Assembly: GCA_905211485.1 (NCBI GenBank) | Contig: CAJMAW010000068.1 | Span: forward strand, 1-16,741 | Length of the DNA: 16,741 nt | Direction: 5' to 3' | Source: an uncultured Lentisphaeria bacterium | GTDB taxonomy: Bacteria > Verrucomicrobiota > Lentisphaeria > Victivallales > UBA1829 | In this document: piece after piece, positions 8,014 to 16,500 of the stretch | Layout: every line of letters starts with the position of its first letter | How positions within the stretch are numbered: position 1 is the stretch's first letter | Translations under genes and position numbers: made by a program | Notes under the pieces: model-generated | Database searches by the model: none | Told to the model about the DNA's origin: nothing | Seen by the model: only the letters and a program-made list of their open reading frames with translations

Positions 8014-8361
8014 ATGGATAAGAAAGAACTTTCCAATGTCGTCAGGGAAATGATTTCGGCTTCCTCCTGCTGCGCGGAACTCAAGGCCGCGGGGCGGAAA
8101 TGGCTGGATGCGCTGGGCGGGGAGTCGGAAAAAACGGCGGCCGCTGAACTTTTGAAGGAAATCCGGGAAGACATTGCCGGGATCGAACATGTGATTGAAT
8201 TCTTCGGAACCGCCGAGGCTGAGAAAATTTTCGGGGAAGAAAAAGCCAAAGAAATCACCGATCACGCACGCGAAGTCAAGGCCCGGGGCGGCAAGTGGTG
8301 TGACTGCCCCGCCTGTGCCGCCGGATTGACCATTCTTGAAAATGAATCCCTGATTCTCTGA
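8014..8361 (+). CDS. Conserved small protein with CC and CxCxxC motifs
   Basis: The 115-residue acidic helical protein has no signal peptide or membrane segment. It carries paired cysteines C19-C20 (SASSCCAELK) near the N-terminus and C96, C98 and C101 (KWCDCPACAAG) near the C-terminus, a plausible metal or redox site. From memory it belongs to a small family common in anaerobic gut Firmicutes, whose members are sometimes labelled Hsp90 in databases. It is far too short for Hsp90 and lacks the ATPase motifs, so that label should not be copied. Function is unknown. The ATG at 8014 is chosen over upstream in-frame starts because GGAAGGAG ends ten bases before it and upstream codons come from low-complexity leader. 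The gene stands alone with its own promoter and a downstream hairpin. Confidence 0.85.
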   Translation: MDKKELSNVVREMISASSCCAELKAAGRKWLDALGGESEKTAAAELLKEIREDIAGIEHVIEFFGTAEAEKIFGEEKAKEITDHAREVKARGGKWCDCPACAAGLTILENESLIL

Positions 8362-8805
8362 CATCAGTCAGACTCCGCCATGACGGACTGCTTGTCCATG
8401 AGGCGGACTGGGATTCCGGCAAAAAGAGTTTTTTCCCGGCATTTTCTGCGGAAGACCTTTTGGAAGACCCTTTTGCCTTTTCAATATTTATAATTCAGTT
8501 TTGAAAAAGCGGACTGAAGGAAGCGGGGAAAAAGAAAAGAGTGTTTTTTCCCCCTTCCTTTGTGTTTTTACCCTTCTTTTCGGGTAAAATCCTTTTCTCC
8601 TCCTCTTCTCTCCTTTTTTATTCTTTCTTTCCCCTCTGCATACACGGAATCATCTGATCAGACGTTTTTTCCTTTGATCCAGTCAGAGTTGTTCAGGAAA
8701 AGGAGAAATACTGTTTTTGTTCTTCTTCGGCTCCTGAAGCTGCAGAATTTTTTCTGTATCAGCCGCGTCATTACTGCATCCGTTATTTCAGGATGAATGG
8801 CTGTA
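8362..8805. other. Convergent spacer between the small cysteine-motif gene and the pseudopilin gene
   Basis: No convincing gene. It holds several hairpins: TCCGCC (8374-8379) with GGCGGA (8402-8407); a bulged stem at 8519-8558; and TTTTACCC (8566-8573) with GGGTAAAA (8582-8589). Two near-identical copies of GAAGACC(C)TTTT occur around 8451-8474. The region separates two convergent genes, so hairpins can serve either strand. Confidence 0.5.
8519..8558 (+). terminator. Terminator-like hairpin after the small cysteine-motif gene
   Basis: GGAAG (8519-8523) and GGGGAAAAA (8525-8533) pair with TTTTTCCCC (8545-8553) and CTTCC (8554-8558), leaving one bulged C. A T-rich stretch follows. It is about 160 bases past the stop, between convergent genes. 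It may work for either direction. Confidence 0.4.
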
Positions 8806-9705
8806 TCAATTATATTCATACAGGCCGCCTTCGAGGGCCTTGACATTTGTATTGTTCCGTTCGGCGAAGAAGATTGTCCTGACGCTGCCGTCGGAATAAG
8901 AGGTATTGAATCCGCATGGCCAGTGCTGAAGTCTTTCATAGGTTCCGTGAACGGAAACGGCTTCCGGATTGAGCGTACCCCTGCTCCCGAAATCGCTGAA
9001 GAAAGGACAGTTTTTCGGAGAAGGAAAATTGCCTCTCTGAGTCTGACTTTCGGACCAGATTTTTCTTCCGTCCCAGAAGATGTTCTTTTTTCCGGCATGA
9101 TTCAGATTCACCAGCTGACGATTATCCGTGCCATAGTTCGGGGACCTTCCGAACCATGAAAAATTCCACCATCCACTGCCGTATCCGGCAAGAATGGCAT
9201 ATCCGAATGTGATGTTTCCGTTCGGCGCCGCTCCCACGGTCCATTGAAAATCGGCATGAATCCTCCTCTGCCCGATTGCCGGGCACATGAGATGTGCGGG
9301 TTTCCCCCTGATCTGACGCTTCGGTATCGAAACTCCCAGATACTTCCCTATCACTTTGTTGTCCACGATCGAACGGCTGTAATATGATGAGATGCTGGAA
9401 GGAAGCCATCCGTTGTAATCCAGGCCGTAGGAGAGAAATCCAACGGTATTCTGTCTCAGATTGCTCATGCAGCTGATGGAATACACTTTGTCTTTCGCGG
9501 CACGCATCGCGGGCAGCAGAAGTGCGGCCAGAAGCGCTATGACGGCAATGACAACAATCAATTCCACCAGGGTGAAAGATAAAATCGCCCCGGGAAAAGA
9601 ATGCGGGAAGCCTTTTCCGTTTTTTCGTCCTCCATGCTCTTCTGCCCGTTTCCACCCATGGATGTTTCTGCTCTTTTTGACGCTGAAAATCTCTTCCCCT
9701 TTCAA
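8806..9705 (-). CDS. Type IV pilin / type II secretion pseudopilin-like protein (H-x-DG type)
   Basis: The 299-residue product carries a prepilin-type N-methylation segment, SFTLVELIVVIAVIALLAALLLPAM, with F44 and the conserved E48 at mature position +5. SCMSNLRQN follows, and a C-terminal HWPCGFNTSYSDGSVRTI closes it. This layout is the family greatly expanded in Lentisphaerota and Planctomycetota, whose roles are mostly unknown. Residue -1 is Ser instead of the classic Gly, so processing by a PilD-type peptidase is plausible but unproven. The basic 43-residue leader is long. I chose TTG at 9705 because AGGAGG lies nine bases upstream. A longer frame from GTG at 9768 adds 21 almost wholly Lys/Arg/Glu/Gly residues from a purine tract and has a poor binding site. 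There are no secretion-system genes nearby; it is an orphan. Confidence 0.82.
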   Translation of the reverse strand: MKGEEIFSVKKSRNIHGWKRAEEHGGRKNGKGFPHSFPGAILSFTLVELIVVIAVIALLAALLLPAMRAAKDKVYSISCMSNLRQNTVGFLSYGLDYNGWLPSSISSYYSRSIVDNKVIGKYLGVSIPKRQIRGKPAHLMCPAIGQRRIHADFQWTVGAAPNGNITFGYAILAGYGSGWWNFSWFGRSPNYGTDNRQLVNLNHAGKKNIFWDGRKIWSESQTQRGNFPSPKNCPFFSDFGSRGTLNPEAVSVHGTYERLQHWPCGFNTSYSDGSVRTIFFAERNNTNVKALEGGLYEYN

Positions 9706-9861
9706 GATCTTCTTCCTCCTTTCCCTTCCTCTTCTCTTTCCCTTTCTCTTTTTCTTTTCCACTTTCACGATTCTTCTTCAGAAACGATCTTCATCTAAAA
9801 TCTCTTTTCCCGGCAATGCACTGAGTCTCAGGCCGCATCTTCTCCGCCTTCCCTTATTTGT

Positions 9862-9890
9862 ATTATAAACAAAAAAAACAATAAATGCAA
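9862..9890 (-). promoter_or_regulatory. Sigma70-type promoter of the pseudopilin gene
   Basis: On the minus strand TTGCAT (9890-9885) and a perfect TATAAT (9867-9862) are 17 bases apart, with an A/T-rich spacer and flank. Transcription would start near 9855, giving a leader of about 150 bases to the TTG at 9705, or 87 to the GTG at 9768. It is the best promoter match in the window. Confidence 0.7.
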
Positions 9891-10233
9891 TGTTATTATA
9901 ATTACATATCATAATTTTTAAGATTTTTTCCTCTGAAATCAGAAATCTCCGGAATTTCAGGAACGGAAGAAGAGAAAACGGAAAGGGAAAACGGAAAAGA
10001 GAATGACTGCGGCAGGCCCCCAATCATAAGAAGAGTAAAAAATGAAGAACGGAAATACTGCAGACAAGACAGAAGACAATGGATGAGTATAATCCGGAAG
10101 AGACGCAAAACTCCGCAGAAGCAGGGAAGTTTCCGATAAAAAATTTTTGTCACTCATTCCCGCATGACGCTGAGATCGAACACAAAATCTATCTTTCTAC
10201 AGATGAAGTGAATAAAGAGAGTTCCTCCCCTTC

Positions 10234-10262
10234 TTGCAATCAGAGAGGAAAGGAAATATAGT
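10234..10262 (+). promoter_or_regulatory. Sigma70-type promoter of the amidohydrolase gene
   Basis: TTGCAA at 10234-10239 and TATAGT at 10257-10262 are 17 bases apart. Transcription would start near 10269, with a leader of about 110 bases. The leader contains the perfect palindrome CGGCTGCAGCCG at 10297-10308, a possible operator or RNA hairpin. Confidence 0.5.
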
Positions 10263-10379
10263 ATTGACAGTATATGATGGAACGGGCAGACAGCAGCGGC
10301 TGCAGCCGTCGGGAGGACAGAAAAATTTTTTCTGAAGATGCACTCCTAAGACAAAAAAGGAAGAGAAAGAAGAAGAGAA

Positions 10380-11696
10380 ATGACCATTGAGGAACTGAAA
10401 CAGAAAATTTATGAGGCCATAGATCGGCGCAAACCTGAAATTTTAGCCATGGCGGACGATTTGTGGCGACACCCTGAAACCGGGTTCCGTGAAGTCCGGA
10501 CCTCCCGCCTGGTCAAGGAAAAACTTCATGCGCTCGGTCTTCCAGTGCGTGATTACGCACTGACCGGTTTCCGGGCGGATCTGGATACGGGAAAGGAAGG
10601 ACCTGTCTGCGCTCTGCTTGGCGAAATGGATGCTCTTCTGAATCCGAATCATCCGGATGCGGATCCTGTGACGGGCGCCGTCCATGCCTGCGGCCACCAT
10701 ACACATATTACGGCCATGACTGCGGCGGCAATGGGACTCTGTGACTCCGGGGCGGCATCCCATCTCTGCGGAAAAATCGCTTTTCTGGGATGTCCGGCGG
10801 AGGAAAGCATCGAACTCAAGTACCGTGCCGGACTGATTGACTCAGGAAAGATTGCCGCGACTTCAGGGAAAGCTTCCATGATTCTGGCAGGGGCGTTTGA
10901 TGATGTGGATGCGGCAGCGATGCTCCATGTCGGCGGGCATCGGGCGATGAACTCCAACGGAGTCGTTCTGAAATGCGTTTCCTTTCGCGGCAGGAGTTGT
11001 CATGCCGCTTCTCCTCAGAACGGAATCAATGCAATAGACGCAATTGAACTTGCCCGTCATGCCGTCGCACTGATGCGCGAACACTACAGTTCTGAAAGTC
11101 TGGTCCGGATTCACGGAATCATCACCCGCGCCGGAGAGGCAATCAACATCATTCCTGACATTGCCTCAATGGAATACATGCTGCGTGCCAACCGCTTCGA
11201 TCTCCTGAAAGAGCTTTCTCACCGTTTCGACAAGGCGATGCAGGGGGCGGCTCTTGCTACCGGCTGTCAACTTGAGCTCAGAACCTTCCCCGCCGCTCAG
11301 CCCATGCAGAATGACCCGGAACTTTACAAACTCTGCTGCAATGCGTTTGACAAGCTTCATCCGGACAATCATTTCGTCAAGGAGATTTATCAGACTCCCG
11401 GCTCCACAGATATGGGAGATGTCAGCTGCATTCTCCCCGCTCTGCATGGGGAAATTCCCGGCTGCGCGGGAACCTGCCACGGCACGGATTTCCGGATCGT
11501 TGATCCCGAGTGCGCCTGTCTTGAATCCGCAAAGGTCCTTGCCTCCATCGCTGTCGACCTCCTTTACGGAAACGGCGAAACAGGACGTCATTTTGCGGAA
11601 AAGAAGAAGAAGGAACACATTTCCGTGGAAGAATTCCGCAAACGCAGGGAAAGTCTGCTTGCGTCTTCTGATGAAAACGGGAAAAAAGACGCGTAA
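10380..11696 (+). CDS. M20-family amidohydrolase (AbgB / IAA-amino-acid hydrolase type)
   Basis: The 438-residue cytosolic enzyme has no signal peptide. It matches the M20D peptidase branch, which hydrolyses amide bonds of acylated amino acids such as aminobenzoyl-glutamate or N-acyl amino acids using two metal ions. Visible motifs are LWRHPETGFRE (28-38), LGEMDALL (80-87), VHACGHHTH with C104 and H106, CPAEES with E141/E142 (base and metal ligand by analogy to plant ILL2), LHVGG with H183, STDMGDVS (342-349) and CHGTDF with H367. The usual HACGHD reads HACGHH here. Residues 200-310 form the lid/dimerisation domain (RGRSCHAASPQNG). STDMGDVS points to the AbgB-like side, but the substrate cannot be read. 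The Lys/Glu-rich tail after 400 is unusual. Purine-rich sequence precedes the ATG. It has its own promoter and no operon partner. Confidence 0.87.
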   Translation: MTIEELKQKIYEAIDRRKPEILAMADDLWRHPETGFREVRTSRLVKEKLHALGLPVRDYALTGFRADLDTGKEGPVCALLGEMDALLNPNHPDADPVTGAVHACGHHTHITAMTAAAMGLCDSGAASHLCGKIAFLGCPAEESIELKYRAGLIDSGKIAATSGKASMILAGAFDDVDAAAMLHVGGHRAMNSNGVVLKCVSFRGRSCHAASPQNGINAIDAIELARHAVALMREHYSSESLVRIHGIITRAGEAINIIPDIASMEYMLRANRFDLLKELSHRFDKAMQGAALATGCQLELRTFPAAQPMQNDPELYKLCCNAFDKLHPDNHFVKEIYQTPGSTDMGDVSCILPALHGEIPGCAGTCHGTDFRIVDPECACLESAKVLASIAVDLLYGNGETGRHFAEKKKKEHISVEEFRKRRESLLASSDENGKKDA

Positions 11697-11738
11697 AAAA
11701 GGGGAAAAAGAAAAATTTCCCCCCTTTGTCTTTTCCCC
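11697..11738 (+). terminator. Terminator-like hairpin after the amidohydrolase gene
   Basis: GGGGAAA at 11701-11707 pairs with TTTCCCC at 11716-11722 over an A-rich loop. The flanking A and T/C runs extend it imperfectly and a T-rich stretch follows. It begins a few bases after the stop, in the convergent spacer shared with the acetyltransferase gene. A second hairpin, GAAGCT-GCGG-AGCTTC, lies at 11818-11833. Confidence 0.45.
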
Positions 11739-11890
11739 TTCCCTCTCAGGAGAAGAGGTTCCGCGGCATGATGGAAATCCGGCGATCCGTCATGCCGGGA
11801 AAGACTGTTTTTCCCATGAAGCTGCGGAGCTTCCCGGCAGGGAATGGGATTTTGTCCCCCTGCCCTTCCGAAAAACATGGAAAAAAAAGA

Positions 11891-12424
11891 TCAATTCAGA
11901 ACTTTTTTCATGACGAAATCATCCATCACGAAACCGTTCCCGATGTCATTAACCACTTTTTCACAGCAGACAAAGCCGTTCCGTTCATAGGCTTTCAAGG
12001 CTCGGGCATTCTGCTTGTTCACGTTCAGATAAAGGGTCTTGTATCCTGCCTCTCTGCATGCGTCTGAGACATAGCGCAGAGCAAGGCTGCCGATTCCCTT
12101 CCCGTGATAGGAGGAGGAAAGATACAGCTTGTGAAGTTTCACGGCGCCGGGCTTCCCGGGGTAAGGGGCATACGCGAAAAATCCGACTGGGACATCGCCG
12201 TCGCAGATCAGACGGAACTGCATGTCCTCCTCTTCCATTTCGCGTTTCAACACCGGGAGATCATACATCATCTCCAGCATATAGTCAATCTGTTCCGGTG
12301 TCAGGATCCGTGCATAGGTTTCGGCCCAGATGGATGAGGCAAGGTTGGCAATCTGCCGGAGGCCTTCCTCCGTCTTCACAGAAAGAATTTGAATCGTTGC
12401 ATTCATCTTGTTGTTCGTTTCCAT
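11891..12424 (-). CDS. GNAT-family N-acetyltransferase
   Basis: The 177-residue protein has the GNAT layout. The N-terminal helices include IWAETYARILTPEQIDYML (33-50). The acetyl-CoA loop of motif A follows as LHKLYLSSSYHGKGIGSLAL, with the R/Q-x-x-G-x-G/A-type HGKGIG at 107-112. Motif B is LNVNKQNARALKAYERNGF (133-151). LTPEQIDYML resembles a common bacterial subgroup that acetylates small amines or protein N-termini, but the substrate is not readable. In-frame ATG codons at 12406 and 12403 are alternative starts, and none has a strong binding site; the longest was kept. It lies 215 bases downstream of ydbL on the same strand, so shared transcription is possible but no functional link is evident. 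Confidence 0.9.
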   Translation of the reverse strand: METNNKMNATIQILSVKTEEGLRQIANLASSIWAETYARILTPEQIDYMLEMMYDLPVLKREMEEEDMQFRLICDGDVPVGFFAYAPYPGKPGAVKLHKLYLSSSYHGKGIGSLALRYVSDACREAGYKTLYLNVNKQNARALKAYERNGFVCCEKVVNDIGNGFVMDDFVMKKVLN

Positions 12425-12639
12425 CCGTTTCTATTGTTTTTTGTCCCGTCAGAGAGGGCCTCCAACCGGAGGAAAAGGGCTGCTTTCTGCTTTTTCTTCC
12501 CGTGAAACAGATTCTCCGGGAAAGAGTGCGAATGCGGGAAAACAGAGAAAAACGGATTTTCTTCCTTAAACTTTTTTCTTTTTTTCTTTTTCCCCTTCTC
12601 CGGGGGAAAGAAGCGCGCAAAAGAAGGAAAAACAATGGT

Positions 12640-13026
12640 TTACTTCTTTTCTTTCTTCACCCATTTTCCGGTTTCGTCCATGACGTATGTGCCTGGAAAC
12701 GCCAGGTTGGAAAGTCTTATCGCGCGCCGTTTTCCGACATCTTCAGCAGAAGCCCCCTGCTGTTTCCCGATGGCGGTATAAATTGTTTTCCGATCGGCGT
12801 TTTCCGCCTTGACAAGCGCGGCATCGGCTTCATTCAGAGTCTGTTCCACCGGTGCGAGATAGCCTTTGTTGTCTTCACCGACAATTCCCCGTTTTTTCAG
12901 GTCCGCAATTTTCGTAAGACGTTCCTTCATGTTTTTCTTGAGTGTTTTTGCATCCGCACCCTGGACGGCGGAAAAGCAGGAAGCAAAAATCAAAACGGAA
13001 AGAAACACTCTGATCATCTTTTTCAT
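12640..13026 (-). CDS. ydbL: YdbL-family (DUF1318) periplasmic protein
   Basis: The 128-residue product has a signal peptide (MKKMIRVFLSVLIFASCFSAVQG). Its mature part matches E. coli YdbL: GIVGEDNKGYLAPV (48-60), the ENADRKTIYTAIGKQ helix (75-89), a VGKRRAIRL segment, and the ending PGTYVMDETGKWVKK. YdbL is a periplasmic protein that modulates the YdbH-YnbE intermembrane bridge (family knowledge). The start is taken at the ATG at 13026, ten bases after AAAAGGAG; the ATG at 13035 is only one base from that site. FASC in the signal peptide loosely resembles a lipobox, so a lipoprotein is not excluded. It is the third gene of ydbH-ynbE-ydbL, 238 bases after ynbE, and may have an extra promoter that I could not identify. 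Confidence 0.85.
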   Translation of the reverse strand: MKKMIRVFLSVLIFASCFSAVQGADAKTLKKNMKERLTKIADLKKRGIVGEDNKGYLAPVEQTLNEADAALVKAENADRKTIYTAIGKQQGASAEDVGKRRAIRLSNLAFPGTYVMDETGKWVKKEKK

Positions 13027-13264
13027 TTTTTTCATACTCCTTTTAGTGTTTTTGCTGTATGGAGTTCAGATTTTCCATCAGCGCTTTGAAAAACTTTTTT
13101 TCAGAAGACGGACGGGGGTCTGAATATCATGTACACCGGATGATGAACTGCTCTCTGTTTTTTTCAGGCTTCTTTGCGGTATTTGTGCAGAAGGAGCTGT
13201 CACATTCTCCATGAGTCATTCTCAGGAATCCGCGCTTCCTTGAAAAAAGTGAGATGGAAGTTTT

Positions 13265-13465
13265 TTACATGGCATTCTGTTCTTCATCAATATCCCCGAA
13301 GAAGTCATCGAGCGCCTTGTCGATCTTCACATTGATGTCAATGGTGATATGAATGGGCTTGACTTCAATCGGCTTGATTTCGTTTTCGGTTTTGATGTTG
13401 AAGCACGCGGAGCAGAGGAGCAGGACTCCAAAGACCGATGCGGCGGAGAAAAAGATTTTTTTCAT
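13265..13465 (-). CDS. ynbE: YnbE-like small outer-membrane lipoprotein
   Basis: The 66-residue product has a lipoprotein-type signal ending LLLCSAC, with C21 as the probable lipidated residue. The -3 position is Cys rather than Leu, so the lipobox is imperfect. The mature part, PIEVKPIHITIDINVKIDKAL, closely matches the strand region of E. coli YnbE (about 61 residues). YnbE is proposed to stack through this strand and connect YdbH to the outer membrane. The ATG at 13465 is chosen because AAAGGA lies nine bases upstream. A longer frame from 13507 overlaps the ydbH stop by ATGA but lacks a binding site and would bury the signal peptide. It ends with an acidic tail (DDFFGDIDEEQ). It follows ydbH by 38 bases and is surely in the same operon. 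Confidence 0.82.
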   Translation of the reverse strand: MKKIFFSAASVFGVLLLCSACFNIKTENEIKPIEVKPIHITIDINVKIDKALDDFFGDIDEEQNAM

Positions 13466-13503
13466 GATGTGCCGTCCTTTCATTGTTTTCATAATACGGA
13501 AAA

Positions 13504-16500
13504 TCATTGCAAATGGGAATTCAAATTATTGATGATGCGCAGTGTGTCCGCAAGAGGCAGAGACACATTCAAATCGAGCTGGAACCCCTGATAATTGTGC
13601 GGGATGGTGGTTTTGACGAAAGTCTGCCCGTTATGTTCGTAGTAGAGAGGCTTTGCGGGTTTTCCGTTCAGCTGGAGTTTCAGTTTCAGGAGACCGGCCT
13701 CGGAATCGACCTGGACTCTGGCCCAGGAGTAGATGAAATCGCGCAGGGCATCCTCCGTCATCTGGAAAGAGGCATCTGCAGCGGCATTTTCCGAAATGGT
13801 TTTGGAAAGGAGGAGCTTGACAGAGCCTTCTTCGCCGGGAGTGGAATAAAGGAATCCGTCCCTGAAAATGATTTCTCCATTTCTGAGGACCAGGGGAATG
13901 GTCCCGCTAATCCGCCCGCCCGTACCGGTTCCGCTCTGGAGGACACCAAGCTGTTCAAGGAACTGGATCAGATCCACGCGGTCGCAATGCAGCGTGATCG
14001 GAGTTCTCCTGCTGTCCGGAGCCAGCCGGGTCGATTCCAGACGCACCTTCCCCCCGCACCAGTTCATCAGCGCGCTTTCCAGATACCAGACGCTCGGGGA
14101 CTCCATCCTGTAACGGAGCACAGCCGAATCCATCCTGATCTGATCGCATTTCAGTTCCCGGAAGGAAATGGACTGATTCGCACGGCTGGCCAGTTCCGGC
14201 AGACGGGGAAGATCAAAGCTCATTCTCAGACCGGAAACGGAAAGATTGTTTTTCTTCATCAGAAGCTCTCCTTCCTTCAGACGGAAAGAAGCCGTCCCCG
14301 AGGATCCGGACGGAGTGATGTCATATTGCGCCGAAAGAGACATCTTGCCCGAAAGGTCCGCTCCAAATTCCTCCAGATCCGGAAGAAAAGCGGAGAGCCC
14401 GAGCGTATTGGAAAAAGACTGTTCCGGAAAATTCAGACTGCTGGAGACGGTCAATCCCCCCGGGGCGAATGGAGCGCAGTCTGAAGCGAAGTCGAAATGC
14501 AGAGAGAGCGCGCTGCCCTTCCCAGTCAGCAGAAGATGTTCGTTTTCAAAGACAATCTCGAACTCCGCCGATCCGGCGGATTTCCCGTCGTAAAGGACAT
14601 CGCCGATTTTCACGGAACCGGTTTCAGCCGTTTTCCCCTCCGCAGGAGACGGCCAGACAAACGGGAAATCCACCGTGATCCCCGTCACGGCAAGCTTCTG
14701 CGAAGGCAGAACAGCCGATGCGGATACGCAGGAAAGACGCGAACGGAACAGCTGCTCCGAAAACGCCGTTTCCAGCACCGTCTCTGGAAGACTGATTTCC
14801 GCCCCCGCCCCTTCCGCGGCAACCAGGCAGTTTTTCATGGCGAAGCGTCCGGTAAATTTTTCTGGGGTCCCTTCCGCCGTCAGTGCAAGAGATCCCGCCT
14901 GTATTCGTGCAAAATCCGTATTTACAGTCAAGGCGCCGGAAGTTCCCTCCGTACGGAAACGGATTTCTTTCCCCGCCCCGAATTCCGCATCCAGGCGCAG
15001 TTCCGGCGCAGTACAGGTCAAACGGATTCCGGGCAGAAGAATTTCCCGGAGAGCAGGCGCAGCAGAAGAGCTGCCGCCTTCTGCTTCCTTCCCGTTCCCG
15101 GCAGATTTTTCCTCCTTCCCCGTTCCAGGCAGGGCCAGGTGGAATTTCCAGAGTCCATCCTGTTCCCCCCTGAGAGAACAGGACGCCTTGAAGGGAGCGT
15201 TCTCCCCGATCCTGAAAACGCCTTCTCCTTCCAGAGTCTTCCCGGAAGGAAGGCAGAGCAGCTGGAGGGAATCCAGTGCGAGATCCATCTCCTGCCAGCG
15301 TCCGGAAAATCCGGCAAGAGAAAAGGAGACACGTTCCTCATTTCCGTCAAACGAAAATTCCGGTCTGCAGTTCACGCTCCACACACCGGCATCCATTTTC
15401 AGATCCAGCGCTCCCCCGCCGGAAAAGCTCAGAACGCGGTTCCGGGTCAAATCATAGACATATTCGCTTCCGAAGTTCAGGCTCCCGTGCAGTTCGCGCG
15501 GCAGGGTGCCGCGAAGCGCATAGGGAAGGAAATCCGTATCCACAGCGGCGCCGGCCCTGCCGGAAACGGTTCCGGCGGGGAGATCACAGACTCCGTTCAG
15601 ATCCAGACGGTTCCCGGATATGGAGATTTTTCCGTCAAAAGCGATCCTGTTCCATCCTTTTTCTCTGTCCGGGAAGGCTTCCCATTCAAACGGGAGCACA
15701 GCCATTTCCTTTCCCAGGCGCAGGCTGACATTTCCCTGAACAGAAAGAAGTCCGAGTTCAAAAGGAATGGTTTTTTCCAGATCCGGAAGAACGGCTGCGT
15801 TTTGTGTCTCTGCTTTCAAAGCTTCCTGCGCCGGATCCGTTGAATCCTGATCCCCCTCCGCAAGATCACTGGAACGGGTTTTCAGGACCTGAAGAAAAGG
15901 AATCGCCGGAGTGCCGGAATCCATTTCCGCAAGGATGTTCACTCCGCGAAGACGGACGGAATCAATCCGCCCTCTCAAAAGAGCCAGCGGATGATAGGCG
16001 ATGGTGCAGGATTCAACGGTCATCACGCTGTCATTGCCGCGGGGGGGGACGGGGTCATTCGCCGCAACAGGATTATTGCGGACCACGTCAAACGACAAAT
16101 CCGTCCGGAAAAGGCCGATGCGTTTGACCACCATGTTCATCGCCCCGTTTTCAGACATTTCAGCAAGCAGACGGTTCACCTGTTTCTCCACCCCGGCAGG
16201 CAAAAACACCACCGTCAGCAGAGCCAGCACGGAAAACACCGTGATCAGTGACATGAGAATCGCACAGCCGCCGACACATCCGATCCGGCGAAGGCATCCT
16301 CCTTTTTTCACAGAAGCACTTTTATTCCTCTGCTCCGGAATGCGGTCCGGAAGCTTCTGAGACGTTCCCGCAGCCGAAGACGCCGCAGCAGCTGATGAAG
16401 ACTCTGAAGCAGAAGACGATGACGGAGCAGGAGACGACGAAACGTCTGAGGCGTTCCCCGTTTTCAGCTTTTCTTCATTGAGCTCAGGACGTTGTTCCGC

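Larger units (their letters stand above)
9706..10379. other. Divergent regulatory region between the pseudopilin and amidohydrolase genes
   Basis: No gene is supported. The left part is the pseudopilin leader, with a roughly 50-base tract that is purine on the minus strand (about 9715-9765). An AT-rich block at 9855-9930 carries the pseudopilin promoter. The middle holds only a weak 60-codon ORF (10079-10261, +) without a ribosome binding site. The right part carries the amidohydrolase promoter and its leader. Confidence 0.5.

Noticed and set aside
8014..8361. Hsp90 label for the small cysteine-motif protein
   Set aside because: The protein is 115 residues and has none of the ATP-binding motifs of Hsp90; the label appears to be a propagated database error.
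8658..8820. 53-codon minus-strand frame overlapping the end of the pseudopilin gene
   Set aside because: It starts with ATGAATATAATTGA at the pseudopilin stop, which could suggest coupling, but it has no good ribosome binding site or recognisable family and is covered by a longer shadow frame.
10079..10261. 60-codon hydrophilic frame upstream of the amidohydrolase (+)
   Set aside because: Composition is protein-like but there is no ribosome binding site, it overlaps the predicted promoter of the next gene, and no family is recognised.
12058..13089. 343-codon frame on the plus strand
   Set aside because: It spans the reverse of GNAT, a spacer and the reverse of ydbL; those two are well supported, so this is a shadow.
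14497..15843. 448-codon open frame on the plus strand
   Set aside because: It is antisense to ydbH; Arg/Phe/Ser-rich composition is typical of a shadow frame.
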